Source: Apus apus (Eukaryota > Chordata > Aves > Apodiformes > Apodidae). Taken from it: 64,000 nt of DNA. Shown here in pieces: positions 36,301 through 49,800 of this stretch. The position numbers and the translations under genes are program-made. Where the stretch lies: positions 97,733,152 to 97,797,151 of the forward strand of contig NC_067285.1 in assembly GCF_020740795.1 (NCBI RefSeq). The letters are read 5' to 3'. The notes under the pieces are model-generated. The model did not search any database. It was given only the letters and a program-made list of their open reading frames with translations, and was not told the origin of the DNA. Each line of letters opens with the position of its first letter. The stretch's first letter is position 1.

Positions 36301-39300
36301 GAAGAAAAAGTGAAGAATGGGAAGGGTGAAGGATGAGTATGAGGAATAGGTATAGGGAATGAGCACCTCCCTGCACTGCCCAGCTGCAGGCTGCACTGCT
36401 GTCACTGGCCAGCATAGGTAATCCCACACACTCATAGGCTGATGTCCCTGTGGAAGTGCTGCGGCATGTGGAACTGATCTCAAAAGTAGGTTGAAAAGAG
36501 TAGTGTTGTCAGAAAGGCTGTGAATGCAAAAGTCTAGAAACTTAGTAGTCTCTGTAGGATAAACACTAGTAATGATACAGTGTGGGATGCAAAGAGGATG
36601 AGAGACTGCCAGGTGCAGGTATTTACCGTGAGAAAGGTACAGACAAGTGGCCAGCATAACATTTGGTATCAGCTTCGAATTTTGAAAGGTAATTCAGTTC
36701 ACAAGAGAACTGTGTCTTTAAGAAAAATACTGTGAATTTTCCATCTCACAAGAAAACAAACAAACAAAACAACAAACAAAAAACAACCAAAAAACACAAA
36801 CAAAACCAAACAATATTGCACATTATATCTAACTGAAGTAATTTTGTTGAATTGAACACTGGGTCAGATCAAAGATTAATACATCACAGTGTCCTGTCTA
36901 TGAGTGCCCAAGCTGAGACAGCTAAAGAGGGAGCCTAAGGAAGACTTTGTGAACCAGGGTAACTACCTAACATTTCCCCTGAGTACTCTCGAAGCTTTCA
37001 GCCATTTGCCATTCAGGAACATCCTGAGGCAGAGGTGACTGCTGCATATTCAGTAATCTTCAATGGATTTCTCTCATGTGGATTTCTCCTGTTGAACCCC
37101 AGGAGACTATTAGTATTCATAGTAGCCTGTGGCAAGGAGTCTAGAAGCTCACCTTCACCTTTTTATGTAGGCTGTGAATTTGTGACCTGCTAGCTTTATT
37201 TCTTCTCAAATAGTTCTTTTGCTCAGGCTTTTTCAAGGTTGCAACAACAGTAGGACAAGTTTATGTCATTCTACAGGTCTTTTTTTTTTTTTTTATTAAC
37301 TGAGTAATAAAAAATCTGTTGCTGCTTCTGAGACTCTCAATACCATCTCTTTGTCCCTATATTTTAACTTTTCTAGAACTTCCGTAAAATTACAATTTGT
37401 TTAAATTGTGACGGTTTTTCTAATGAGTAATGTGAAACTGTCAGATGGCTCACACTAGCTATAGAAATTTTACTGTGATACTGTGAAATTTTACTACATA
37501 CAAAAGCCCCTGAAGTGTTTTCTCCTGTATGTTCCTTCCTTTGCCATTTCTTTTGATTATTTACTTCTTTTTCTACTCTGAAAATAGATAGAAATTTTGG
37601 ACAGGCTACTCCAATCCTTTCCCTGTTCCAGCCCCACCTTTCACATTCTTATGTCAGCTACCGTTTTTGTAAATTTTTGTCCACGTAACTGAAAACGGCA
37701 CTGTTTTCATTGCAAGCCCAACCTAGTTAGCACAGTGTCCCACTGAAAATATTGGTAAAACATATTCTTGAGAGCAATGTGGACCCAATGCTGCAATATT
37801 ACTACATTCTGTGCATCCATCCATTTTATTTAGCATACAAACCATGAATGCAGTTCTAAAATGATCCTGTAAGTTACAGTGTGGAATTAAGTGTTGCAGA
37901 CTGGTGAGGTGTTCTAAAGACAGCTTCAGCAACTAATTCATAGTGTTATTCATGTGGAAAGGAAAGCAATCAATAGGGCATGAATAGTAGTAAATACACT
38001 GGTGTCCTTGCACAGGCACAGGACTATCTTTTAGCACAGATATTGCCTGCACTTCCCAAGCAGTGAAGAGAAGCAGGGTTGTAGGGGTAGGCTGGGTAAC
38101 CAGTTGTGGGGTTTTTTTTTTTAATATCTTTTTTTAGATATATTTTTGTTGGTTTTTGTTTGGTTTGTTGGTTGGTTTTGTTTTTTCTGACTGGCTGCAT
38201 TCTTGTTTGAATAAGTATTTTAATGCTTTCTGATTTTTGCTCAGTAATAGTTATCCATTGCGGGTAAGGAGTGCTACATGAGTGGGTTTTCTTACTAATT
38301 TACATTATTTCTTTGATGCTAAATAAATAATAATACTATTTACACCATCCTTCTCCAGCACAGTGCAAATTTTCCCTTGATTGGTTTTATGATATGGCTT
38401 TCAATAGTGACAGTAGTAGTCAAGATTTTATGTACTAGCTTGTTCTTAAATTGAAGAGGCAATGACCATATAAACCTACTCTTTGTTTTCTGTTGTTTAA
38501 CTGGTCTTTTATTTACAATACATTTCACATCTCAGCCATGAATATTGTATTTCTTAGTACTCTCAGACACTTGGCCTTGTCAGAATGAAAATCAAAATGA
38601 TTAGTCCGCTGGTTTGACAAGCTCCAGGTATTTTATTGGTGAGACAAATATCTAGCTGAATCTGATCACTAGAGCTAAACATAGCTAGGTATTCTTGTTT
38701 TGGTATGTGTACTTTTAAAATCTGCTTCTTTCCTTCAGTTATACAAGTACAGATACAATTTTCTGGAGTGCTGTTCCCTGAATAATCTCTGGGCCACTAA
38801 ACAGAGCAAATTCTTGGAGCTGAGTCTTGATCATTAGCTGTGCCAGGGAGCCTGTGCTTGTTCATCTGGAGCCTGTGAAACTAGGTATAGAGCAGGTACA
38901 AACATAGTGCTGCTTCCAGACCCACTATGAGTCCAGGAGCACTGTGTGCCTACATTGCTCAGAGCACAGACTGTGGTGGTCATAGGGCCTGTGGACTTAT
39001 GCCAGCAACTACCCAACACTGCACTCCTGGAACTGAAATGATTAGGAAAAGGACAGTTAGAAAACTGGTAAGAAAACTGCATGGTGCCACACAGTCAGCA
39101 GGAGGCTCTCATCAAGGTCTGACTGGGCTTATTGACACCAGCTCAGAACATTTCCCCAATTCCTGGTGTGGTGGCAGCAGGTACAAGAAATCATCCTTGC
39201 AATCTGAAAGCTCAGTAGTTATTTTAGTAAGATAGAATGCTTATTTTTGCAATATGCTGAGATATTTCAGACTTAAAAACACACTATGTAGTGATGAGGG

Positions 39301-40284
39301 TTCCCCAAATTAGTTCTAGCTGAGCTGAAAATGTCTACACAGCACAACCTAGCTCCTTTCAGAGGGCTTTTTGCTAATCTCTAATATGGTTTATCTGCTA
39401 TGTGACCCTGCCCCGGAGCAATTCACCCCACCTCTCAGTTGTACTTAGTATTGGAAATTTGTGAGACACTGCACCATGCTCTATTTCACCAGGTGCTTCA
39501 TTGATGCATAAACAAAAAAATAATTATATATGAATATACCATAATTACTAACAAAATTGTGAGATACACACCAGGCTGAAGATGCCTAATGTCCAGCTGC
39601 ATGTGCACATGCATGTTAACTTGGTATGTGGCTGCAGGCTCATTATGAAAACCAGAAGCACCAAAAAGCAGAGGCTACAATCAAAGCCTCAGTGACAATA
39701 ACAACACATTGGAAGCACATCAGATCCACCAAAGATTTTGAATAAGAAAATAGGAAGTACTAGTTCCAGTGGGTCTCTTTGAAGTACTTTAGAGCATTGA
39801 AGCAGAACCATTTGGAGAATGCAACTGCGATTTTGAAAATAATTGTGAAAGGGCTGGAAGTATGACTATAAAATTTTAAATGAGGACAAAAGTGTCTGTG
39901 GCTAGAATAAAACAAAAAGAGAATTTGGGATTATAAAATACAAGGTTCAAGAAAGTACTAACCATAGACATTTGGATATATCTCTCAACTATAAAGTAAT
40001 TTACAATCATAAGACTGAACTGGATCAGACTGAAAAATGGCATATGACAATTTGTACTAAAGTAATTGTTTCTGCACAATAGAATACAATAAAACTGATT
40101 CTGCCAGACCCAGTTCAATGCTTTCATGTGCCCTCAAGGCACCATTTATACTCCAATAAAGGGAATTTGCACATTGAAAATTATTATATCCTTAAATCAC
40201 AACAACTGACTTTTGTACTTGCAAAACTATAAAATGACTAATTCAATACTTCTCCCTAGAAAATCTAAGGGTTAGTATTTCCAC

Positions 40285-40308
40285 TCCCCCCACCCCCCCC
40301 CCTTCCCC
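40285..40308. repeat. C-rich tract
   Basis: C-runs broken by single A or TT. The opposite strand is G-rich and could form a quadruplex. Confidence 0.9.
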
Positions 40309-42127
40309 AAGCCCAAAGATGTGCTGCCGAGTTGGTACTGTTCTTTTAGGACTTTTGTGGAGGAAAGGGCATTGAGGTAATGAAAGATCTTTTATCAAAA
40401 CAAAAGAGGAGTCTTTAAAGACTTACTTTTTAACTCCATTGTAAATGTAGTGGTCCATTCCAGATCAGTCAACTTCTCCGTCAGTTCACAAAGAAATTCC
40501 CAATAGGGCAAATCCCATATTCTGCCAAAACTCCATTTGTTTGTTTATTTTTTTCTTAATTTGGCTTGCCAAGGGTTTGTGTTTGACTTGTTGCCATGAA
40601 TAAAACTATTCCTCTTTCAACAATGGGCTCTCCGGGAATGGTGTGGGAAAGCTAATCCCATTACACAGCTCAGAAGCTCCCACTCAGTGGTAACCCAGGG
40701 AAGGCAGCTTATCGGGCACTTAGCAGAGCTGTCAGCTGGTCAGCTCAAGTGGGGTATTCTTCTTTGTGGATCGAAGCAGGCCAGCAGGAGCAGTAGTAGA
40801 GTTTTGTTTGTTTGTTTTAAGTAAATAGAACAACAGGGAACTTTTACATCCTTGACCTGAAAGTCATGTTTGTTTAAATAGAAGACATTAATGGTAGAGG
40901 GTACTATGGTATCATTAACACATTGGTCAGATGTGTTAATTAATTTATAATCAACAGATGAGAGGAATCTTCCCAAGTTGCTTGTCTTGTGACATTTTAT
41001 GGGACTGTTTATCTGTTTGCTATCGAGGCTATTCAAGTAATTTGCTAGATGTCTCTTAACAGAAAGACTTTCCTTCAAGGAAGGTTGTTTTCAGACTGGA
41101 TATTGCCTTCAAATTTTTGCTCTAAGGTATGGACATCTTGTGATAGCTTCTGTCATATGGCCATGGGCTCCTGATGATATTGGAGGGGAGATAAACACCT
41201 GGAGAAAGAGTTCTTTTCTTTGCTCAGGTGGAAACAGTGGCAGGACTGCCTGAGGAAGGGGCCTTACTTCACAGTAATGAGGTGAAATTAGTAAATACAT
41301 GGAAAAACATGTAATATGCAACAATTCCTTGGGTTTTATGAGAACAGGATTAATGCAGAACTGGAAAAATGTGTTTGCTATTTTTTCTTTTACTGCAACT
41401 CTGCTTGTGACTTGTGAAGCCATTGATCCATGAAGGGGAGGCTGCATGTGACTTATAAACACCTGGAATACTGTTTTCCAGAAGCCCAGGCACTGAGTCT
41501 AACTCCAGTCTTTTTAGCATTGGTGCCTTAACTGATTGTCCTAATTGTTCAAGTAAAACAAACTATTATCTGGTTGTGGGTACAAAATACCACACTGGAT
41601 CAGGACTCAGAAAAATTTGGATTCAGGTCACGGTGCAGCTTGCAGAAATCCTATTGTGTGCAGTTCTTGAGTTCCTTTCCCTGGTATTCCCAGTATTGCT
41701 CTTTTACCTCTCTGTAACTATAATGCTCATATTCAGAAGACATAAACCAAATTGTGCTCATGAGAGTCTTGAATAGCCTAGTGATGACAGCCTAACCAGA
41801 AAGTATTGGTGGTTTAAAGTGGCATTTAGAGAATGGCCTTATTAAATTTTTCTCTAAGTCAATGCTTTAACAATTTCTGTTCTTTCCTGTATTACAAGCA
41901 GTTATATTACTTTAGAGCAGCTCCCATTTCCTAATACACTTCTCAATACAATCCAATCTTTTAAACTATGAGGCGTCATCAGTTCCCAATGCCAGTGGAG
42001 GGAGCTGAGCGATCCCTCAGACCAAGGGCTCTACAAGGAACTGTCCTTCAGCTATAGTTTGACATTTGTTTGCTTTTATAGGTTTTTAACCAGCGGCTTG
42101 GCATCCTGTGATACGGAGTTTCTGTGC

Positions 42128-42190
42128 CTGTTTTGTTTTGTTTTGTTTATTTTGTTTTTGGTTTTGTTTTGTTTTATTAGGGTTTTTTTT
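42128..42190. repeat. (TTTTG)n tract
   Basis: Imperfect TTTTG pentamers over about 60 bp in intergenic DNA. Confidence 0.85.
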
Positions 42191-44630
42191 GTTCTGTTCA
42201 GGGCAGTTATAGACAACAGTCAGTTTTATGGATGCAGGATTCAGACTGTATAGGGTAAAAGGCTAATAAAGTGCAGCTTGTCTTAGACTATTGGGGTGTG
42301 CCACCTATTACTTGCTAAAGGAAATAAGGATGCTGAACTAGATAAATATGATCTGTGTTTTAGTTTTGCAAATTTTTTTTAATTGCCTGTTACTTCATTG
42401 CCCAAGGTCAGTCTTTTCAGACATTGGACCAGCAACTCTCTAGAGTAACATAAAACCATTAAGTTGCTCTTTGATCTTGCACCTTCTTTAGAACCTTTTA
42501 ATCAATTAACCATGAAGCTACTCAGCCTGTCTTATTTTCTGCACATAAAACTACTTGGGTTGAGCTGACACATTACTACATTATAGATCAAAGATTGAAG
42601 GAAACTTCACAACCAGCCAGGATAATTATGTGGCATTTTTCTGAATCTGTTATATACATTTTCATGCCTCAGATGGAGGAAACTAGCATTTTGATCTAGG
42701 GAATGAAGGGATTGATGAGTCTTTTAAAGAGTGGCTAAATGGGTTTGTGCATGATTGACCTTATACAAGGTGTGCATAGATTTCATGGCTAGGTTGCTGA
42801 GCCTCAACTGTCCATCTGTCCTTTGAGAATACCCACTATTGGTAATAATAGGAAACATGATCTATTGGAACATAAACACTCATCTCTTGTTTGGGATGCC
42901 TTTAAATAAGAAAGATAATTTAAATATTGGATGCATTGTAATGTGATACAGATTGAAATCCCTTTACTCCAGGAATTATATTTTGATAATGGAAAGAGTT
43001 GTGGTTTCAAGTTTGTAGGGCCACACTTCTGTGATCTTAATTCTGTACTCAAAATGCTTTTTTTTATAATCAGAGATACCTTCAGTTTTATGTTCTTAAA
43101 AATCTGTGATTGTTGATATTATTATTTTCAAGTTACATGAAACTTAAGGTGTCTCAAAATATATACTACATTCCCTCTGGCCAAGTACTGGAATATACAA
43201 ATAGCTTCAATCAGCTCATTGTTTGAGCTTCTCCCTTAAGTGGGACAGTGTGTCACCCTCTCCAGTCCAACAGAGCAAAGCATCTGCTCACTCAGATTTT
43301 GCTTAAGGCATATTTTGCACAGCTACTTCATTTGGGATTGGTTTGTTCTCCTGCTTGCTGATGCTGAAAGCCAAGATGTCCTGTGTCACTTGGTGTGTGT
43401 GCATTGGTAGCAGGTTGAGATAGCAAGTTCCAGCATGATTTCTGAAGAAAAACCTGGCCCTATGGATTTCTTTAAACCAGTAAAAAAGCATTTTTGAAAG
43501 AATCCACTTTGTGAAATGATGATGTAGGATATTCTTCACAGACATCTTCTAATTCTCTGAAGACATATATTGTATCTAAACTATACTTCAAAGCAGATGG
43601 GAAATATGAATCTTTAGAGCTGCTATAAGTCACATTATTTTCATGCTAAGTTTAAGCCATGCTCTCTTTGCAAATCTGTATTGATTTTCCTGAATGTTAT
43701 ACTTCCTTTAGCTAAACAGCTCCCTGCTGATGTTTGTCATCTTCCTTTTAAGATGAATTAAAAGAGAATGAACAAGTTTGTGGATGGCATGAATAAAGCA
43801 CTCTTTGATAGATATACTACTTGTCTTCTGAACAAAGAAGAAAATGTTCAGCTCTTGTACTAAGCAAGAAAAAATTTCCCTAATCTCCCTCTGTACAAAT
43901 TCCTTAAGTCTAAAAGGAAATGTCTCAGAAAAGAAAAGGATATTTATGCAACTTACATTTACCACTGCATTATGTTTTTCGTGGTGGATCTAAGATTCAG
44001 TGGAGTGTGTTCCCTTTGGGATTTGGAAAGACACAAAAACCCAAGGTTACGCTTGATTTTGAGCCTAAACCAGGCCAAACTTCAGATTCTGTTGTTTGTT
44101 TCCTTTCTACCTCAAGCTATAAAACATTCCCATCAGAATGTTTGGCAATCTAATTCAAGCTGGACAGTTACAGACTAGACCAAGATGTAGGTTTATAGTA
44201 ATGCCTGAAAACAGGAAAGACTTAAGATCAGAAAGGAAATACTATCTGGTTTCATTACATGTGGCTTCAGGTTTCATTACAGAAGGTTTTTACATGGCTT
44301 TGATCCCCTAAGTTGGCTAAAAACAACCAAAAAAAAGTGATCTCCATGTGCACACAGCTATTTTAGTGTGTGCATGTGACTAAAATATATGCTGTACCCC
44401 AGTGAACTACAGTGTGTTCCACACTGACATGCTGCATTTAAATGCATAAGAGTGCAAAGTCAAGATAGATTAGGTCAAACTTCTTCACTGCCAGCAACCT
44501 TGAATTCTTAATCATACCTGCTGTTGTTCAGAGCTGCTCAGGGGAACCAAAAGGCATAACTAAGTTCACATTCTGGGAAAAAAAAAAAAAAAAAAGTTTA
44601 TACTTTCTACCTTTTTTTTTTTTTTGGTAT

Positions 44631-44660
44631 GTGTATATATATATATATATGCACACACAC
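44631..44660. repeat. Alternating GT/TA/CA tract
   Basis: GTGT, then about eight TA units, then GCACACACAC. The flanks are complementary, so the whole tract can fold into a hairpin. It is preceded by A17 and T-runs. Confidence 0.9.
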
Positions 44661-45931
44661 TAAAGAAAATATTTTACAAGAGGAATCTGTTTTCCATAAT
44701 GCTTTCTTATGGAGCCACAATTAAGTGAGTCTTTAAAAGTGAGCACTAAAGAAATGACTTCACTAGAAGCAGTTTTACTGCAATAGTACTAACATAATTA
44801 CAATTTTTTGGTTAAAGAAAATGCCCTCCTGTCTTTCATTTTTGACTGCTGTTGCTGAAGATGAATTGCCAGTTCTCTTCACTCCTCTGGAGTTTGGAGA
44901 GCAGCAATGAAAAGCGAGCTCCTTTGCCACAGATCGTCATCAGTGGTTACATAGGGAAGAGGGGCAGAGCTGAGCGAGAGGGGCACAAGGTTTTTCCAAA
45001 GTAACACAAGCAATGGCTCCTTTAGCCAACTTGCTGGAGGATGGGCTACACTTCCAAACCCAGGTTTTGAGCACTGAAACCATTAAGTCCTTTTTCTAGC
45101 AGATAGAATTTGTAGTGGCTCCAGGCCAGCTAAGTTGGGTTTGCAGCTGCTTTGTATCACTGAAACAGCATGATGCAGCTTGAGCCTACAGTGAATCTGG
45201 CCCTAGATGTCTTAAATCTGTAGTATTTTCTTCTCTCTGGTCTAATACTGTTGTTTTTCTGCATTTTACAAGCCTGTTCATTACCATATGAAATTGAAAT
45301 GGACTGTGGTCACTTCTGCTTAGTTATTCCCCAAACGGCTCTTTCATGTCAGCATGAAGTAACAGTTGGAGAGCTCTGTGGCTAGTCACTACTTTCTGGA
45401 CTCTTAAGTGCCTTTTCCACAAAATTTTGAAGATATATGGCTGCATCTGTTACCCACGAGCAACTGCAGCAGTTAATTCCCTAGTGTGTTCACTGCCCAG
45501 CAATTTGATGCAGCCAGAGCTGGTTCTTTCTTATCATTATTTCCTAGTTACTTGTACTTGACCTATTTGATTGTTTTTTTCTTTGGTCTCTTAGTTAAAA
45601 ACCAACCAACTAAAAAAAACCCCAACAAACTGGGGCATCTTATTTTTTGCTGTTTGTTTCTAGCTTTTGAATATGATGGCTGAGCAGATTTTCAGCTAGG
45701 TTTAGGTCTCTTTATCCTTCCCTTCAATTAACCTGAAGTTTTTCGGAATGAAAATGAAGACGGCTCATTTTTTGTGTCACACACAGGGTGGGGCTTTCAT
45801 TATTAAACATTTTGTCAGCCACTGGCTGGTTTGTCTGCTGACTGGTGCAAGCACTTTGCTGTAACAGTTTGATAAATAATACTTCCGGTTTTTTTAATGC
45901 TTAAGTATTACTTAGCTGTAGAGTGTTCTTC

Positions 45932-46845
45932 ACAGAATCTTAGGGGTTGGAAGGGACCTCAAAAGATCATCTAGTCCAACCACCCTGCCAGAGCAGGATC
46001 ACCTAGAGTACATGAGTGAAGGAGACTCCACAACCTCTCTGGGCAGCCTGTTCCAGTGCTTTGTCACTCTCACAGTAAAGAAGTTTTTTTATGATGTTTA
46101 CGTGGAACCTCCTGTGTTCCAGTTTGCACCCATTGCCCCTTGTCCTATCACTAGACATCACTGAAAAAAGCCTGGCTCCATCCTCCAGACACTCACCCTT
46201 GACATATTTGTAAACACTGATGAGGTCACCCCTCAGTATCCTCCAAGCTAAAGAGACCCAGCTCCCTCAGCCTTTCCTTCATCATTTTTGTGGCTCTGCG
46301 CTGGACTCTTTCAAGCATTTCCCTGTCCTTCTTGAACTGAGGGGCCCAGAACTGGACTCAATACTCCAGATGTGGCCTCACCAAGGCAGCATAGACAGGG
46401 ATGAGAATCTCCCTTGACCTCTAACTACACCCTTTCTAATACACCCCAGGGTGCTGTGGGAGACAATGTCAAATGCTTTACTGAAATCAAGATAAAGCAC
46501 ATCTACCACCCTACCGTCATCTATCCACCTAGTTACTTCCTCGTAGAAGGCTATAAGGTTGGTCAAGCATGACTTTCCTTTGAAAAACCATGTTGACTGC
46601 TCTTAGTGACCCCCTCATCCATGATATACCTAGAGATAGTGCCAAGAACAAGTTGTTACATCACCTTTACAGGGATGGAGGTGAGGCTGACCGATCTATA
46701 GTTACCCAGGTCCTCCTTGTTGCCCTTCTTGTAGACTGGAGTGACATTTGCTATCCTCCAGTCCTTAGGCACCTCTCCTGTTGCCAATGACTTACCAAAG
46801 GTGATGGAGATGATAACCTAGCAATGACCTCCACCAATTCTTGCC
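45932..46845 (-). mobile_element. CR1 LINE, antisense, internally deleted
   Basis: It starts with ACAGAATCTTAGGGGTTGGA and runs through the antisense 3'UTR and C-terminal part of the CR1 reverse transcriptase. Near 46455-46465 it jumps directly to the antisense of the upstream region. The - strand frame reads DVLYLDFSKAFDIVSHS and then TLGCI, so the palm motif YLDFSKAFD is fused to the C-terminal part. The segment with FADD and VPQGSVLG is missing. The rest, to about 46845, is the reverse transcriptase N-terminal half. The copy is 5'-truncated and frame-broken. Confidence 0.93.
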
Positions 46846-49800
46846 ATCACCAGCATAGTGGTTTGTCTCTACCAGATGCTTCCAGTTGTCTTAGTGAAGG
46901 TACATGCAGGAACATGATTGCTGTGATTTCTTGCAAAGGGAAGGAAGACATGTCTCATTGGGGAGGGCTGTGGGAATGGCAGACATGGTCAGGTCTAGGA
47001 GCTGGGTTGGTGGGAACAGGGAAGAAGCAAGTAAGTAGTGCTCAGAGCTGGAGAGAAGGGTTGGATGCCAAAGGCTGTTCTGCTGTTTGTGGTAGTAGAT
47101 GATGAGCCCTGTTTTGATCAAATAGGAATCAACAAACCTTTTGCTGCTCATTGCTTTGCCAAGTTTCTCATGAGTTTATTATTATTGTTTTTTTTTAGGA
47201 AAACAGTGAACATTTTTCTGTAATAGAGTCTAGGCAGTGCCACATGGTCTCACTGTGGAGGTGAAACGTGCCCAAACCTTCCTTGCCACAAAAGGTGTAC
47301 AAGAATTAGGTAACTGTTAGGCCCCTTTTTCTATCTTTTCCAGCTCTGGACACACTACGTTATTTCTACGGGTGTACTTAGAGGCCACTTAATAGCTTTG
47401 TTACTAAACAAATAACAGTTTGAACTAATGAACAATTACTTCTGATTTTATTTTTTATTTTTTTTTTCTGAGAGCATAGAAACAGTTTTTGGTAGATCTA
47501 TGAGTTTTCTCTGGTTGGTTTTATTTGCTTTTGACACTGATTCATGCACTTACATATACCCTAGAAAATAATCATAAAACTGCTTAAAAATGAGTGAAGT
47601 GATTAGGAGGGAGATCCCATAAAAAAACCCAAACCCAAAAAACCCAAACAGAAAAAAGAAGAAAAAAAAAATAATTATGAGAACAGGCAAACTTCAAACT
47701 CTTTAAACTTGCTATTTCAAAACAGCAAGCAGCCTCTGAAGCACAGGTCAGCTTGTACCACTCGTATTGCTGTTACTATAGCAGGAACACAGAAATGTGA
47801 TTAAATAAATAAAGCTAATCAGAACCAAAAAACAAGTTTGCAGTAAAAACAGCTCAAGTTAACTTATTCTCAGAGGACTTTGAAAGAAAACATACTTCTA
47901 AAGATGTGCAGTGAGAGAGTTTTAGGCACAGCTGCAGGGGGGAAAAAAAAAAAAAAAAAAAAGTATCCTTTCCCTCTCTTTAGAAGGATTAAATCTGTCC
48001 TGGATATTAACCAAAGTGGATAAATGGGCCACCATACAGAAACAACAGATTGAAGCCCAGAATGGGAAAAACTATGAGAAAGAAGAAAAATGTCCCAGAA
48101 AAAGGCTACTGGATCTTTTTAAGGAAGCTTAATGCCAGAGTAAGCAACCCAGGCATATTAATTCTATCTCTACTTGTCTCTTGTGATATGGAAAGTATCC
48201 TAAAAGGAAAAAAAAAAAAAAAAGCTATAGCAGACAAAACAGGTAACACTTCTCCTGGTCTGAGTCTATACAGTCATAAAATATGTACGTTTATATAAAT
48301 CTATAGATGTCAGACTGCTACACATGAGGTAATGTAACATTTTCCAAATTATAAAGGACATGAAAATGTCTGATCTCTGTAGCTGCATGTGTAACTTGTC
48401 TCTCTTTTAAGGCAGGTCTTCCGATCCTTCTACAAATGTTAATGAATACCTAAAAAAGGAACAAACCCCAAGCCTTAATCTGTATGTAGTATAGGACAGT
48501 GATTGAGAATACTGAGCCTTGATGTTTAGAATGAAAGGAGTTTACCTCTGAACTGGAATGAAATAAAAGGATGGAATTGCAGAGACCAGAAAGCATTACT
48601 AAGATCAACATTTTGAAATTAAGCTGTGGATCTGGGAGGCAGTTTTAAAGTCTGTTCCCATGGCTGAGCAAAATTCCTGCAGCATGGGTGTCATGCTGTA
48701 GAGCTGGAGCATATTTGCTGGGGCTGGGGATAGCCAGAAGTCTTGCTGTTCAGTGAGATGACTGTTTTTTCTCAGCCTGACAAATGACAAGCAGCACTGA
48801 CAGAATGCTTCTCCTTTGCTGGCCATCACCCCTACGGACACTGGCCAGAACAGCAGCAGCAGGAACATACCCTCCAACTCCGATTTAATCACATGGAGCC
48901 CAGGAGACTAGTGAATAGAGCTGTTAACTCTCTGTTTGGTTTGCTTTTCCCATCTGTGTTTTATTAAACTGAGGACAAGATTTATTCACTTTTTTTTAAC
49001 ATCAGGAGCTGTTGGTGTCCAAGATGATGGTCGATGTTAAGGTATACATACAGAGTTTAACCTGGCTGAGGGCCAAAGAGGCCTATGATTTCCAGCCTAG
49101 ACAATTTATTTGCAAAAGGACACAAAACCCCTCTGCTTTCAGACGTTTCTGAAAGGATGAGCACGACGACTTCCCGTTCTCCCAGCAATACAATACATAA
49201 AGAACACAGTAAAACAGTAGGCTCTCCAGGATGAGCCAGACTCTCCAGGCATGCAGGCAAACACTTCAGCTTTACTTTACTCCTGACAGCCCGTACGTAG
49301 TCCCAACTACCAACGATTTTCTGATTTCCACTCCAGGACTCTCAAATAGATTTGAGATACCAGCTCAGTCTATAAATATTTCTTCTCAAAGCTGAAAATC
49401 CTGAATGGCTCAGCTGGGGAACTGCAGTTTATGGCAACTGAAATTATGACCCAGGCTCTCCACTGTAAGGTGGGATAGCTGAAGCACAGACCCTTGCATC
49501 CCTAATAAGCTACCATGAGAATAACCCTCGCTTCTAACGGAGAAGAAAAGGAACCAAAAGATGGGATTTTGAATTGCTTCAAAAAGATAAACTTACTTAA
49601 GGGTTAACTCAAGATAGGAAGATCAAGTGTGCATTTTTTAGAACTATAAAGAGGTTTCTTTCAAATACGTAAGTTTCAAGCAATAACAGATAAAGGTTCT
49701 AAAATAGAGCCTTAATGCAAACAGCCTCCAATATTCTTGACACTTTTCCAAAACTTCTGGGCATTTTCTTCTTGACAGCAAGATTCGTTCCAAAACATAC

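Larger units (their letters stand above)
32286..45930. other. Intergenic region, no gene seen
   Basis: About 13.6 kb of AT-rich DNA. Contents that can be named are T23 at 33281-33303, an A/C-rich tract at 36750-36810, G/T-rich tracts near 38105-38190 and 42128-42190, a C-rich tract at 40285-40308, and A- and T-runs with an alternating TG/TA/CA tract at 44578-44660. The longest open frames (up to 131 codons, near 35.1-36.7 kb) overlap on both strands and show no domain. No gene is called. Confidence 0.6.

Noticed and set aside
35126..36657. Open frames of 73-131 codons on both strands at 35.1-36.7 kb
   Set aside because: They overlap one another on opposite strands, show no domain and lie in a region without splice or promoter support.
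41600..41740. Weak MIR-SINE-like similarity (TTTACCTCTCTGTAACT and nearby)
   Set aside because: Only short scattered matches. It cannot be told from chance without a repeat library search.
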